From Leadbetterella lacunae (GTDB taxonomy: Bacteria; Bacteroidota; Bacteroidia; Cytophagales; Spirosomataceae): a DNA stretch of 64,000 nt. Below, piece after piece: positions 54,237 to 63,679 of the stretch (its first letter is position 1; every line of letters begins with the position of its first letter). The notes beneath the pieces are model-generated. The model was given only the letters and a program-made list of their open reading frames with translations, was not told the origin of the DNA and ran no database searches. Position numbers and translations under genes: made by a program. The DNA lies in NCBI RefSeq assembly GCF_042649125.1, contig NZ_JBHRYQ010000001.1, positions 3,286,001 to 3,350,000 of the forward strand, in the 5' to 3' direction.

Positions 54237-54325
54237 AAAAAACATCAATCTATTTCCTTCTAAGGTATTTATAATTAAAACTTTAGAATATTAGATATAT
54301 TTAAAAAACATATTCAACCCTATAC

Positions 54326-55390
54326 ATGAAAAAACTAGTCTTTGGCTTAATAATCCTTTTTGCTATATCTGCAAATGCCCAATATCCGGCCGTTCAAATT
54401 AATGGTTCACACATAAGAAAAATCACCTCAAAAATAGTAGAAGGGCAGGAGTACACCCTTCACATAATGCTGCCGAGTGGTTACGAAAAAAGCACCAAAA
54501 AATATCCCGTGGTTTTTCTGATGGATTCGCAGTGGGATTTCCCTCTCGTTTCTTCAATCTACGGCGAGCAATATTACGATGGCTTTATACCCGAAATCAT
54601 CTTGGTAGGAGTGACCTGGGGAGGCACCAAACCAAACCCCGATAGCCTAAGGGTAAGAGACTATACACCCACGCTGGTAAACGGCCAAATACAATCGGGC
54701 AGGGCAGACAAGTTTCTCGGTTTTATGAAAAACGAGCTGTTTCCCTTTTTAGAAAATAACTATAAAGTTGACCCCGAAAACAGAACCCTCATGGGTTGCT
54801 CACTCGGAGGGCTTTTTACGCTTTATAGTCTATTTACACATGCCGATATGTTTAGCGGATATGTAGCCGCAAGCCCCGCCATTGCTTGGGACAAAGACGT
54901 GATCGCTTACTTTGAAAAATCTTTTTCTGACGTAAAACTTCAAAAAGCAAAGCGAGTTTATATGACAGTAGGAGAGGTGGAACTAGGCAAAGAACCGTTT
55001 GAAAGTTTCGCAAAAACAATGGATAGCCGCCATTATAACAAAGTTTCGCTCGCCTCAAAAGTATTGATAAATACGGGCCACTCGGGCACAAAATCAGAAA
55101 CTTATACACGTGGATTGCAGTATATTTTTGAACGAAAAAAACTAGAATTGAGCGAAAGCCAGTTGGCCAACATAGAAGGAACTTATATCTCTGACCAAGG
55201 TAAAAAAATAACAGTTTTCACCAAAAACAAACAAACATTTGCTTCGATTTCACCAGACTTAACTGTGCCTATTTTTGCAAATTCTTCGGAGCATTTTTAT
55301 GCTACTTTCTCATTTTTTAACTTATATTTTACATTCGAAAAAATTGAGTTAACCCAATATGGAAACTCTACTTTTTTCAAAAAACTATAA
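54326..55390 (+). CDS. Secreted esterase (Fes/IroE/EstD-like alpha/beta hydrolase)
   Basis: A 354-residue exported esterase. After the signal peptide (LVFGLIILFAISANAQ) come EYTLHIMLPSGYEKSTKKYP, VVFLMDSQWDF (oxyanion region), the nucleophile elbow LMGCSLGGLFTLYSLF and a catalytic histidine in LINTGHSGTK. This group (COG2819) includes siderophore-ester and acyl-carbohydrate hydrolases. The last ~80 residues form a small beta domain (GTYISDQGKKITVFTKN) resembling the tail found in related Bacteroidota proteins. Substrate unknown. Confidence 0.86.
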   Translation: MKKLVFGLIILFAISANAQYPAVQINGSHIRKITSKIVEGQEYTLHIMLPSGYEKSTKKYPVVFLMDSQWDFPLVSSIYGEQYYDGFIPEIILVGVTWGGTKPNPDSLRVRDYTPTLVNGQIQSGRADKFLGFMKNELFPFLENNYKVDPENRTLMGCSLGGLFTLYSLFTHADMFSGYVAASPAIAWDKDVIAYFEKSFSDVKLQKAKRVYMTVGEVELGKEPFESFAKTMDSRHYNKVSLASKVLINTGHSGTKSETYTRGLQYIFERKKLELSESQLANIEGTYISDQGKKITVFTKNKQTFASISPDLTVPIFANSSEHFYATFSFFNLYFTFEKIELTQYGNSTFFKKL

Positions 55391-55572
55391 GGTAATTCTG
55401 TGCTAATAATGAAGATTTCTTTAATGCCTTTTTAATATCACAAGTGTTTATATATTAGTTTGTTACTGTTTTTAATATCCGCAAAAATATTTAATTAAAA
55501 AAGAAAATGTTTGGATTTAAATTTGCTGTAAAGTTTTGGCTATTTGATTGAATAGTTCTAAACATATACTAC

Positions 55573-56742
55573 ATGAAAAAACAAACCATTATGATAGGTG
55601 CATTGGGGATTGCACTTTCATTTTATGCATGTAAACAAGAGGATGTAAATGCGGTCGCAATTTCTAATTTGGAAAACGCAAACACTGCCGACTCATCGAA
55701 TGTAAAACTTACTCTAGTTTTTCTTCCCGCGGTTGTCCAAACGTATCTGAACACCACCTATCCTGCTTACAAATTTGTGAAAGCAGAAAAAACATTGACA
55801 AAAACCGGAGAGGTGTTTTATCTGGTAAAAATCACATTTAACTCCTCAAACCTTGAGCTTAAGTTTGACAAAAACGGGGTTATCGTAGAAATGGCCAAAG
55901 ATGGAAAATCACAAACACTACTGAAGTTAACCGACTTGAGTATCGCCATCCAAGACTACTTAAACCTAACCTATCCAGGATTTAAGTTTTTAGAAGCCGA
56001 AAAAAACGAGGTAAAAACCATCGGCATTGTGTATGAAGTTAGAATCAAAACTGCCACAGAACTGGTATCGCTGAAATTTGACGCAAGCGGCAAAAAACTG
56101 TCTGCCTTGACACTCACATCATACGAATTAAGTATAGCCAAAGGTGACTTGATACCAGCTATAAGCGACTATTTATTAAAGACTTACCCTACGTATACAT
56201 TTGTTTCTGCTGAGAAAAACATTAAGTTAAATGTGGTGACATTTAAAGTCAAAATTAAGGTTGGAACGGTTATTTCTGAATTGATTTTTGACAAAGATGG
56301 CAAGCTACTTTCAAAGCCCGCTGCCTCAGAAACTCAGCTAACCCAAGACAAGCTTTTGCCAGCAATAATTACTTATTTAAATTCAAAATACGCTGGATTT
56401 AAACTTGAGTCAGCCACTAAATATGAAAAAGCAGGTGAAGTTACGTATTGGTTAAAAATTACCGTTTCAAAAATCACCTACTCATTGGTATTTGACTCTA
56501 AAGGCGTTCTTGTAAAAGTCACAGGAGACAACAAAACTATCGAGACCAAACTTGAGGCAAAAGAACTACCTACTGTAGCTCAAAGTTATCTTACTAAAAC
56601 TTATCCTAAATATGTGTTTATAGAAGGAATAAAGCTAACCCTTGAATCTAAAATTACATACGTGATTAAAATAAAATTTGATTCGAAAGTTTATACCATT
56701 ATTTTTGACTCTACAGGCAAAATGCTGAGTACAACAAAATAA
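55573..56742 (+). CDS. Putative lipoprotein with five PepSY-like (DUF2874) repeats
   Basis: A 389-residue exported protein with a probable lipobox ending at C20 (SFYAC; position -3 is F, slightly atypical). It contains five repeats of about 55-70 residues, each with the pattern L-P-x-[AV]-x2-Y-L-x3-Y-P-x-[YF]-x-F, a V/A-E-K turn, strands of the form Y-x-[VL]-K-I, and a closing L-x-F-D-x-x-G-K-x-L. They start near residues 51, 122, 194, 265 and 330. This is the PepSY-like/beta-lactamase-inhibitor-like fold of Bacteroidota surface proteins, usually two repeats long. The function is unknown. Confidence 0.82.
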   Translation: MKKQTIMIGALGIALSFYACKQEDVNAVAISNLENANTADSSNVKLTLVFLPAVVQTYLNTTYPAYKFVKAEKTLTKTGEVFYLVKITFNSSNLELKFDKNGVIVEMAKDGKSQTLLKLTDLSIAIQDYLNLTYPGFKFLEAEKNEVKTIGIVYEVRIKTATELVSLKFDASGKKLSALTLTSYELSIAKGDLIPAISDYLLKTYPTYTFVSAEKNIKLNVVTFKVKIKVGTVISELIFDKDGKLLSKPAASETQLTQDKLLPAIITYLNSKYAGFKLESATKYEKAGEVTYWLKITVSKITYSLVFDSKGVLVKVTGDNKTIETKLEAKELPTVAQSYLTKTYPKYVFIEGIKLTLESKITYVIKIKFDSKVYTIIFDSTGKMLSTTK

Positions 56743-56767
56743 AATTTCGAGGATTATTCCAAAAAAC

Positions 56768-56810
56768 AAAAGGATACAATAAGCTAATTATTAGCATTTT
56801 GTATCCTTTT
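56768..56810. terminator. Bidirectional terminator between the PepSY-repeat and DUF1080 genes
   Basis: A 12-bp stem AAAAGGATACAA (56768-56779) / TTGTATCCTTTT (56799-56810), with an inner GCTAA/TTAGC pairing around TTA, followed by T on the plus strand and A-rich sequence at the left for the other strand. Confidence 0.9.
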
Positions 56811-56832
56811 TTATATAAAAACTAACGTTTTG

Positions 56833-57507
56833 TTATTGCTTAATTTTGGTTAGTAAAACCTCTTTAAACTCCACCTCGGAGCCTTCTGCCTGAAGGGCTA
56901 TTTGTCCTTTTGAAGCAGTAGCTATGCCTTCGTTTACCAAGTCTCCATTTAACCAAACCGTAATTTTATTTCCTTGGCACTCAACCTTCATTGTGTTCCA
57001 TTGGCCAAGTGGCTTTTCCGAATTATCCGTTAAGTTTTTCACGCGTCTTTCTTTGCCTTCAGTTACTCCCCAATCGGCTTTGGGGCCTCGTCTTTCTTCC
57101 ATGTTTGGCGTTACTATGTCTTCTCCTATACACCAAAAATCCCCCGCATTTTCATGCATCATTTGGCACTCAATAGACTTAGGAAACATTTTGTAAAGTA
57201 CCCTAGGGGTAGAGCAATGCACCAAAACACCACAATTGCCAGGCTTCGCCGAAAATCTATAGGTCACATCTAATTCATAGTTTTCATATGCGGCATCTGT
57301 AATAATATGTCCCTGAGGAGACGCCAAACTCACTATTTTGCCTTCTCTAATAATAAACGGGCTTTTCGCGTCCGGTTTATTATCCATAGCGGGCACATCA
57401 ATATGCCAGCCTGTAAAATCTTTCCCATTAAAAAGCGATACTTGTTTCTGCCCAAAACATGCCGTTGAAATAAGTAAAACTACAAGCGTGAAATACGTGT
57501 TTTTCAT
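56833..57507 (-). CDS. Secreted DUF1080 (3-keto-disaccharide hydrolase-type) protein
   Basis: A 224-residue exported protein with signal MKNTYFTLVVLLISTACFGQ. The concanavalin-like DUF1080 fold shows in SLFNGKDFTGWHIDV, YENYELDVTYRFSAKPGNCG, and GQWNTMKVECQGNKITVWLNG, ending in GQIALQAEGSEVEFKEV. Some members hydrolyse 3-keto-glycosides formed after sugar oxidation. It starts 7 bp after the GT92 gene on the same strand, so they share a transcript, though no functional link is clear. Confidence 0.88.
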   Translation of the reverse strand: MKNTYFTLVVLLISTACFGQKQVSLFNGKDFTGWHIDVPAMDNKPDAKSPFIIREGKIVSLASPQGHIITDAAYENYELDVTYRFSAKPGNCGVLVHCSTPRVLYKMFPKSIECQMMHENAGDFWCIGEDIVTPNMEERRGPKADWGVTEGKERRVKNLTDNSEKPLGQWNTMKVECQGNKITVWLNGDLVNEGIATASKGQIALQAEGSEVEFKEVLLTKIKQ

Positions 57508-57514
57508 TTTATTT

Positions 57515-58315
57515 TTAGGTTGAAGAAACCATCTGTTTTAATTCAGAGCCGTATTTATCCCAAAGCTCGGAGTCAAAAGAAACAGATGTTCTTATGTGTT
57601 CATCAAAAATCCATGCATGATTTTCTTCATGCTCTATTCGCGTTTTACCAGTATCCGCCCTTTTTCTATTCAGCTTTTTCATGTATTCTTCGGTTGACTT
57701 GCTGTAATAGTGATTTAACTGAATAATATCTAAACAATATTCGTGATTTTCAAAACCAAAAATTTTATTTCCTTTGGCATTCACAACTTTCTTAAATGCC
57801 TTCAGCTCGGGTCTATGCGGGTGCTCAAGCTTCTTAATGGCTCTAGTTTGAGTAACACACTTATAATTAGCATGTTGCTTACCTTCAGAATACAAATAAC
57901 TTTCGGTTACTAGTCCATTTGGTTTACTTTCATGCTTTCCATTTCCAAATATTTTCCAATTTATAGCGATAGAATCGTGCTTCTCATTTTGCTTTAAAAA
58001 AGCAAGCAACGTATCATTTGCTTTCGGCAAAACAAACTCATCAACGTCAAAAATAGCTATCCATTTGGTCTCATGTTTATATGTTTTTAACCAATGTTTA
58101 TATGCAGCAGACTGAGCAAATTCTCCTTTTATCACCTCTATGGTACAAACATCAAGGTAATTTTCAAGTGTTTTATTTAATGGAATTTCGTTGTCGTTGT
58201 CGTACAAATAAAAATGCTCAACGCCTTGAAGTAAATAAAACTTAATAAACTCCACGATGTAGTCATCTTCATACTTCACAGGAACCAGCAAAGAGAGGTA
58301 ATACCTATATTTCAT
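57515..58315 (-). CDS. GT92/GT2-like glycosyltransferase
   Basis: A 266-residue glycosyltransferase without membrane segments. The N-terminus YYLSLLVPVKYEDDYIVEFIK and YLYDNDNEIPLNKTLENYLD match the family 92-type domain, and IAIFDVDEFVLPK holds the DxD-type metal/nucleotide-sugar-binding motif (DVDE). Later NHYYSKSTEEYMKKLNRKRA resembles the conserved ending of this family. The donor and acceptor sugars are unknown. It is sandwiched between NIPSNAP and DUF1080 genes, outside any recognisable polysaccharide cluster. Confidence 0.85.
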   Translation of the reverse strand: MKYRYYLSLLVPVKYEDDYIVEFIKFYLLQGVEHFYLYDNDNEIPLNKTLENYLDVCTIEVIKGEFAQSAAYKHWLKTYKHETKWIAIFDVDEFVLPKANDTLLAFLKQNEKHDSIAINWKIFGNGKHESKPNGLVTESYLYSEGKQHANYKCVTQTRAIKKLEHPHRPELKAFKKVVNAKGNKIFGFENHEYCLDIIQLNHYYSKSTEEYMKKLNRKRADTGKTRIEHEENHAWIFDEHIRTSVSFDSELWDKYGSELKQMVSST

Positions 58316-58400
58316 ATTTTAGATTCATGACTTTAAACGTGTCGTAAATTTACAATTTACTTCTCATTACGAATAAAAACAGCCATTCGTTAACCTCAAA

Positions 58401-59150
58401 CTATTTAATTCTTGAAAAATCTGTAGCTGTCATGTATTTTGACTCTACTTTTTCCACTATTTTTCCACTTTCTTCTGAGGCTGTTCTTACTTTAACCCAC
58501 TCAGAATCAGCTCTAAAAGCATCCCAAGACTTCTTTGCGTCTTCTTCAGAATTATGTTTGATAAAATAGAGTAGAGTAGGCTGACCTCCATTTTTTTCTA
58601 TCGTTGAAAAATACATTATGTTTTTCATATTGTGCTTCTCAAAAAGTGCTCTTGTGTGGTCTTTAAATCTTGCCTCAATATTCGGGAATTTATCGGGGAA
58701 GCAAAAATACTCACGCATTTCGAACACACCTCCTGTCGCCTTTTTTGAAAACTTAATTTTCGATGTCAATGCCTCATCTAAGGTCATAAACTTTGACTCC
58801 ACTTTGGCTACAATTTTGCCATTTTCTTCAGATTTTTTAGCTACTGTCTGCCATTCGGGGTCAGCCATAAATGCCTTCCAAGATGCATCTCTTGCCTCTT
58901 TGCTCGGGTAGCCTAATATGTAATAAAGTGTATTGTTACCAGCCGATGTTGGCACCCAATATCCAATGTTTTCCATACCATGTTTTTCAAAAATCTTGGT
59001 GGTATGATTTCTAAAACGGTTTAACAAATCTGGTAATTTACCGTCATTGCAATAATAAATACGTAGCTCATAATATATTGATGGTTTGGGCTTTGCAAAA
59101 CCAACTAAAGACAACAAAGAAAGGAAAACTAAAAAAGATATTTTTTTCAT
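58401..59150 (-). CDS. Exported protein with two NIPSNAP domains
   Basis: A 249-residue protein with a signal peptide (ISFLVFLSLLSLVGFAKP) and two NIPSNAP/dimeric alpha-beta barrel domains in tandem: the first from YELRIYYCNDGKLPDLLNRF (about 28-130), the second from FEMREYFCFPDKFPNIEARF (about 142-245). Both contain the repeated phrase of F-x-x-H-x-M-x-N-I and a D-P-E-W or D-S-E-W motif. The family has no settled enzymatic role. It precedes the GT92 gene by 85 bp on the same strand. Confidence 0.87.
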   Translation of the reverse strand: MKKISFLVFLSLLSLVGFAKPKPSIYYELRIYYCNDGKLPDLLNRFRNHTTKIFEKHGMENIGYWVPTSAGNNTLYYILGYPSKEARDASWKAFMADPEWQTVAKKSEENGKIVAKVESKFMTLDEALTSKIKFSKKATGGVFEMREYFCFPDKFPNIEARFKDHTRALFEKHNMKNIMYFSTIEKNGGQPTLLYFIKHNSEEDAKKSWDAFRADSEWVKVRTASEESGKIVEKVESKYMTATDFSRIK

Positions 59151-59239
59151 TTTATGTAAGGTTGAATGTACTTTCCAAAATTAAAACATATTTTAGACTA
59201 TTGATTTAACTTTTTAAAATAATTTATTAAAAACACATT

Positions 59240-60130
59240 ATGGATAACTTTGATATTAAAGACTATAGAATAGATAATAAGGAAACATTTAAGATAAAAA
59301 AGGCAAACACCAAAATCAAAGACTTTTACGGTTCCAAAGAAGAATATGAGCAAATGCTGATAGAACTTCAAGAAGAAATGGACAAGTACCAAAGCATGAT
59401 GTATGCACACAACAAAAATGGCGTACTAGTGATATTCCAAGCGATGGACGCCGCTGGAAAAGACGGAACCATGAAGGCGGTATTTAAAAACGTGCATCCA
59501 CTTGGACTGAGTTTCTACTCATTTAAAAGACCTTCAGAAAATGAGCTAAACCACGATTTTATGTGGAGATGCTTCAAAGAACTACCCGAAAGAGGCAAAT
59601 TTCAGGTTTTCAATAGGTCTTACTACGAAGAAGTATTGGTGGTAAAAGTCCACCCAGAAATACTTACTAACGTTCAAAAAATTCCTAAAAACCTAACCGA
59701 AGACTTAGATAAAGTATGGAAAAAAAGATACAAAGACATCGAAAATTTTGAAGAATACTTGACCAATAACGGCATAAAAGTCATCAAATTTTTCTTAAAT
59801 GTATCAAAAGAAGAGCAATCAAAAAGATTAATAGAACGAATTGAGGATATCAACAAAAACTGGAAGTTTGAAGAAGGAGATATTAAAGAAAGAGACTATT
59901 GGAACAACTACATGGATGCATACGAAGAAATGATAAACGAAACCTCTACCGCTAAAAACCCGTGGTATGTATTGCCCGCCGACGACAAAAAAAATATGAG
60001 ACTCTTGGTAGCTAAAATAATAAATGAAAACCTCAAAACATTAGAAATGAGCTATCCAGAACCAGACGAAGCACGCAAAAAGACCTTGATGGGACTTATT
60101 GAAGTTATAAAAAAGCAGAACCTGGTTTAA
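59240..60130 (+). CDS. ppk2: Polyphosphate kinase 2 family phosphotransferase
   Basis: A 296-residue PPK2-family enzyme that transfers phosphate between polyphosphate and nucleoside phosphates. Seen: Walker A in FQAMDAAGKDGTMKAVF (about 70-86), the lid-region motif FNRSYYEEVLVVKVHPE, and SKEEQSKRLIERI followed by W-x(5)-DIKERDYWNNYMDAYEEMI, all family-typical. The N-terminal YGSKEEYEQMLIELQEEMDKYQ helix marks the single-domain subgroup. Whether it makes ADP/ATP from AMP or ADP cannot be determined from sequence. Cytoplasmic; monocistronic. Confidence 0.93.
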   Translation: MDNFDIKDYRIDNKETFKIKKANTKIKDFYGSKEEYEQMLIELQEEMDKYQSMMYAHNKNGVLVIFQAMDAAGKDGTMKAVFKNVHPLGLSFYSFKRPSENELNHDFMWRCFKELPERGKFQVFNRSYYEEVLVVKVHPEILTNVQKIPKNLTEDLDKVWKKRYKDIENFEEYLTNNGIKVIKFFLNVSKEEQSKRLIERIEDINKNWKFEEGDIKERDYWNNYMDAYEEMINETSTAKNPWYVLPADDKKNMRLLVAKIINENLKTLEMSYPEPDEARKKTLMGLIEVIKKQNLV

Positions 60131-60188
60131 AACATTTTAGGATACGACTTAGTTAAAGAGGCTTACAAATCTTTAATACATTATAAGA

Positions 60189-60220
60189 ATTGTCAAGCCC
60201 TCTTTATTTTGTTATATTTG
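60189..60220 (+). promoter_or_regulatory. Promoter of mfd
   Basis: ATTG at 60189-60192, 20 bases, then TATATTTG at 60213-60220: a near-complete match to the Bacteroidota promoter TTTG-N19-21-TAnnTTTG. Transcription would begin near 60227, about 38 bases before the TTG start codon of mfd. Confidence 0.65.
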
Positions 60221-60264
60221 TGTTTCGTTTCCATTGTGCTTTTTACTAATAGATTTTTTCGCTT

Positions 60265-63200
60265 TTGAACGCCCAAGACTTTTTAAAAATATATACTGAA
60301 GATAGCTTTGTAAAGTCATTTGTGCAGAGCCAGTCTAATATTCAAAACATTCAGCTTATTGGCTTGTCTGGTAGTTTGACTGCCGTGATGTTTGCTGCTG
60401 TTTTTAAAAATGACCCAAAGACAAGGATTATTGTTTTAAACGATAAAGAAGACGCCTTGTTTTTCTTTAATGACCTCCAAAATCTCTTTGGTTTTGAAAG
60501 TCCATTGTTGGGGTATTTTCCGGCCTCGTTTAAAAGACCCTACGAATACGAAGAAATAGAAAATGCGAATATAGTTCAAAGAACAGAACTTTTAAACAGG
60601 CTAAACTCTAGCACTGACCCAATCTTAATCGTTACTTACCCCGAGGCACTTTCTGAAAAAGTAATCAGTAAGAAAACACTATTAGCCAATACTTTACACT
60701 TAAAAACGGGTGATAATCTCGACCTCAATTTCATTACAGAAATGCTGGTGTCGTATGATTTTGACAAAACAGATTTTGTGTACGAAGCTGGTCAGTTTGC
60801 TATTAGAGGTGGAATTTTTGACATTTTTTCTTATGCTTCTGAGCAGCCCTACAGAGTAGAACTTTGGGGAGACGAAATTGAGTCAATCCGTATGTTTGAC
60901 CCAGACTCACAGCTTTCTTCTAAAACAGTAGAAAGCATAAATATTTTGCCTAACATTCAAGACAAAATCAGTAAGGAAGAAACCGTTCCGCTCTTTAGTT
61001 TTTTGCCGGCTAACACACCCACTTGGGCCACTGATGTTTCTTTCGTTTTAGATAAAATAGACGACAACCTCGAGAGAATAACCAGTATTTACGATCAAAA
61101 ACAAGCTGCAGGCGGTGATATTAATTTATTACTAAAACCAAGTCATTCGTTTATAGATCGAAATCAAGCCTTAAATTACTTTAAAACTGCACCTACAGTA
61201 GAGTTAGGAAAAAGAGCGTTTTTTAAATCTGCCGAAAAAATAAGTTACGAGTCAAAATCTCAACCTTCTTTTAACAAAGACTTTAATTTACTGATAGACG
61301 ATATCACCGAAAATCAAAGTAAAGGATTTAGCTGTTACGTAAGCTCAGACTCTTTAAAACAGCTCAACAGACTTGAAACCATTTTTACTGAAATAAACCC
61401 AAGTCTTCGCTTTTTAAGTGTATCGGCAAATTTTAAAGAAGGATTTATAGATCTGCAGAATAAAATTTTAGTTTATACTGATCATCAGATCTTTGAAAGG
61501 TTAAATCGATATAAACAAAAAGACAGCCATTCAAAATCAAAAGCTCTAACAATAAAAGAGTTAAAGTCGCTACAGGCCGGCGACTACGTAACACACGTAG
61601 ACTACGGTATTGGTCGCTTTGCAGGTATGGAAACCATCGATGTTTCCGGCAAAAAGCAAGAGGCTATCCGACTGATATATAAAGACAATGATCTACTGTT
61701 TGTAAACATTCACAGTTTACACAAAATAGCCAAATACTCAGGCAAGGAAGGCGAACCGCCTAACATGAGTAAACTTGGAACCGGCGATTGGGAAAACAAA
61801 AAATCGAAGGTAAAACGCCAAGTAAAAGACATAGCCAAAGAACTAATTGCACTTTATGCCAAGCGTAGAGAGGTTCATGGCTTTGCATTTTCTCCCGATA
61901 ACTACATGCAAATAGAGCTGGAATCTTCATTTATGTATGAAGATACTCCTGACCAAGCCTCTGCCACAGCCAAGGTGAAGGAAGACATGGAAAAACCATA
62001 TCCGATGGATCGTCTCGTGTGCGGTGATGTGGGTTTTGGTAAAACAGAAGTGGCCATTAGAGCGGCTTTTAAGGCAGTAAATGACTCTAAACAAGTAGCG
62101 ATACTGGTTCCTACCACTATTTTGGCCATGCAGCACCACCGAACTTTCGCAGAAAGGTTAGCCAAAATGCCCGTAAATGTAGATTACATAAACAGATTTA
62201 AGTCGGCCGCTGATACCACAAAAACCCTAAAAGCACTAAAAGAGGGAAAGGTAGATATTGTAATAGGTACGCACAAATTGATCAACAAAAGTATCGAGTT
62301 TAAAAACCTCGGTTTACTAATTATAGATGAAGAACAAAAATTTGGCGTAAAAGCAAAAGATAGAATAAAAGAGCTTAAACTAAACGTGGATGTGCTAACG
62401 CTGACCGCAACACCCATACCAAGAACACTCCATTTTTCGTTGATGGGAGCCCGAGATTTATCAGTTATAGCTACCCCGCCGCCTAACAGACAGCCTGTTA
62501 CCACGCACGTGGAAATGTTTAAAGAGGAAATTATCCGTGACGCCATCAGTTATGAATTAAATAGGGGAGGACAAGTGTTTTTTGTTCACAACAGAGTAAA
62601 TGACATTGATTCTATTGCAAATATTATCTATCGTTTGGTGCCTGAAGCCAGAATAGGAGTAGCACACGGGCAGATGGAAGGAGATAAACTTGAAAAGGTT
62701 ATGATGCGTTTTATTGAAAACGAAATCAACATTTTAATTTCCACAAATATCATAGAATCAGGCCTTGACATACCAAATGCCAACACCATAATCATAAACC
62801 AAGCACACATGTTTGGTCTTTCGGACCTACACCAAATGCGTGGTAGAGTAGGGCGATCAAACAAAAAAGCGTATTGCTTTTTGCTAGTGCCACCTACTTC
62901 AGGCTTAACCAAAGATGCTCGAAAAAGACTGCAAACTTTGGAGGAGTTTACTGACTTGGGCGACGGCTTCAAAGTAGCCATGCGTGACCTCGATATCAGA
63001 GGGGCCGGTAACCTTTTGGGCTCTGAGCAAAGTGGCTTTATCAATGACCTTGGCTATGATATGTACCACAAAATTTTGGATGAAGCAGTAGCCGAACTAA
63101 AAGAGAAAGAATTTAAAGATTTGTTTAAAGACGAATTGTTAGGTAAAGTATTCAAAATAGAAGACTGTCAAGTCGAAACTGACTTAGAAATTTTAATACC

Positions 63201-63633
63201 AGATACTTACATAAGCAATATATCGGAGCGTTTGTCTGTTTATAACAGTATAGATGCTCTCAAAAATAAAGAGGAACTTAATATATTTAAACAATCTTTG
63301 ATAGATAGATTCGGAAAATTACCGAATGAGGTAGTTACACTTTTTGAGGTAGTAAATGTGCGTTGGAAGGCCGAGAACATCGGTTTTGAAAAAATCACAT
63401 TGAAAAATAATATCCTCAAAGGGTTTTTCGTTTCAGAAAAGCACCAAGAATATTATCAAACGGACAAGTTTGGCAAAATTCTTGATTATATAAAAATGCA
63501 TCCAAAAGAGTGTAGTTTAAAACAAATAAAAGAGAAGTTGATATTTACCGCCGAAAAAGCCACCAATATTGACAAAGTCAGAGATTTATTTGATAAAATA
63601 CTTACATTCATTGGAGAAAAACAGAACAATTGA
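60265..63633 (+). CDS. mfd: Transcription-repair coupling factor Mfd
   Basis: Mfd removes RNA polymerase stalled at DNA damage and recruits UvrA. The 1122-residue protein has the UvrB-like N-terminal module (FVYEAGQFAIRGGIFDIFSY), the RNA-polymerase-interacting CarD-like domain near 434 (LQAGDYVTHVDYGIGRFAGM), and the RecG-like motor with Walker A (CGDVGFGKTE, about 586), IIDEEQ box, TATPIPRTLHFSLMGARDLS, RMRGRVGRSN-like motif and the TRG segment RDLDIRGAGNLLGSEQSG. The C-terminal TRCF domain follows to the end. The length is normal for Bacteroidota. Translation appears to begin at TTG (60265); no better ATG is available upstream. Confidence 0.96.
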   Translation: MNAQDFLKIYTEDSFVKSFVQSQSNIQNIQLIGLSGSLTAVMFAAVFKNDPKTRIIVLNDKEDALFFFNDLQNLFGFESPLLGYFPASFKRPYEYEEIENANIVQRTELLNRLNSSTDPILIVTYPEALSEKVISKKTLLANTLHLKTGDNLDLNFITEMLVSYDFDKTDFVYEAGQFAIRGGIFDIFSYASEQPYRVELWGDEIESIRMFDPDSQLSSKTVESINILPNIQDKISKEETVPLFSFLPANTPTWATDVSFVLDKIDDNLERITSIYDQKQAAGGDINLLLKPSHSFIDRNQALNYFKTAPTVELGKRAFFKSAEKISYESKSQPSFNKDFNLLIDDITENQSKGFSCYVSSDSLKQLNRLETIFTEINPSLRFLSVSANFKEGFIDLQNKILVYTDHQIFERLNRYKQKDSHSKSKALTIKELKSLQAGDYVTHVDYGIGRFAGMETIDVSGKKQEAIRLIYKDNDLLFVNIHSLHKIAKYSGKEGEPPNMSKLGTGDWENKKSKVKRQVKDIAKELIALYAKRREVHGFAFSPDNYMQIELESSFMYEDTPDQASATAKVKEDMEKPYPMDRLVCGDVGFGKTEVAIRAAFKAVNDSKQVAILVPTTILAMQHHRTFAERLAKMPVNVDYINRFKSAADTTKTLKALKEGKVDIVIGTHKLINKSIEFKNLGLLIIDEEQKFGVKAKDRIKELKLNVDVLTLTATPIPRTLHFSLMGARDLSVIATPPPNRQPVTTHVEMFKEEIIRDAISYELNRGGQVFFVHNRVNDIDSIANIIYRLVPEARIGVAHGQMEGDKLEKVMMRFIENEINILISTNIIESGLDIPNANTIIINQAHMFGLSDLHQMRGRVGRSNKKAYCFLLVPPTSGLTKDARKRLQTLEEFTDLGDGFKVAMRDLDIRGAGNLLGSEQSGFINDLGYDMYHKILDEAVAELKEKEFKDLFKDELLGKVFKIEDCQVETDLEILIPDTYISNISERLSVYNSIDALKNKEELNIFKQSLIDRFGKLPNEVVTLFEVVNVRWKAENIGFEKITLKNNILKGFFVSEKHQEYYQTDKFGKILDYIKMHPKECSLKQIKEKLIFTAEKATNIDKVRDLFDKILTFIGEKQNN

Positions 63634-63646
63634 TTTTAAAATAATC

Positions 63647-63654
63647 TATTTTTG
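63647..63654 (+). promoter_or_regulatory. Candidate -7 box for the gldJ-like gene
   Basis: TATTTTTG, an exact TAnnTTTG match, 26 bases before the ATG at 63680 and 14 bases after the mfd stop. The closest TTG (63630-63632) is only 14 bases upstream, shorter than usual, so the promoter is tentative. Confidence 0.35.
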
Positions 63655-63679
63655 CGAAAAATTTCAAATAAAATTTAGA

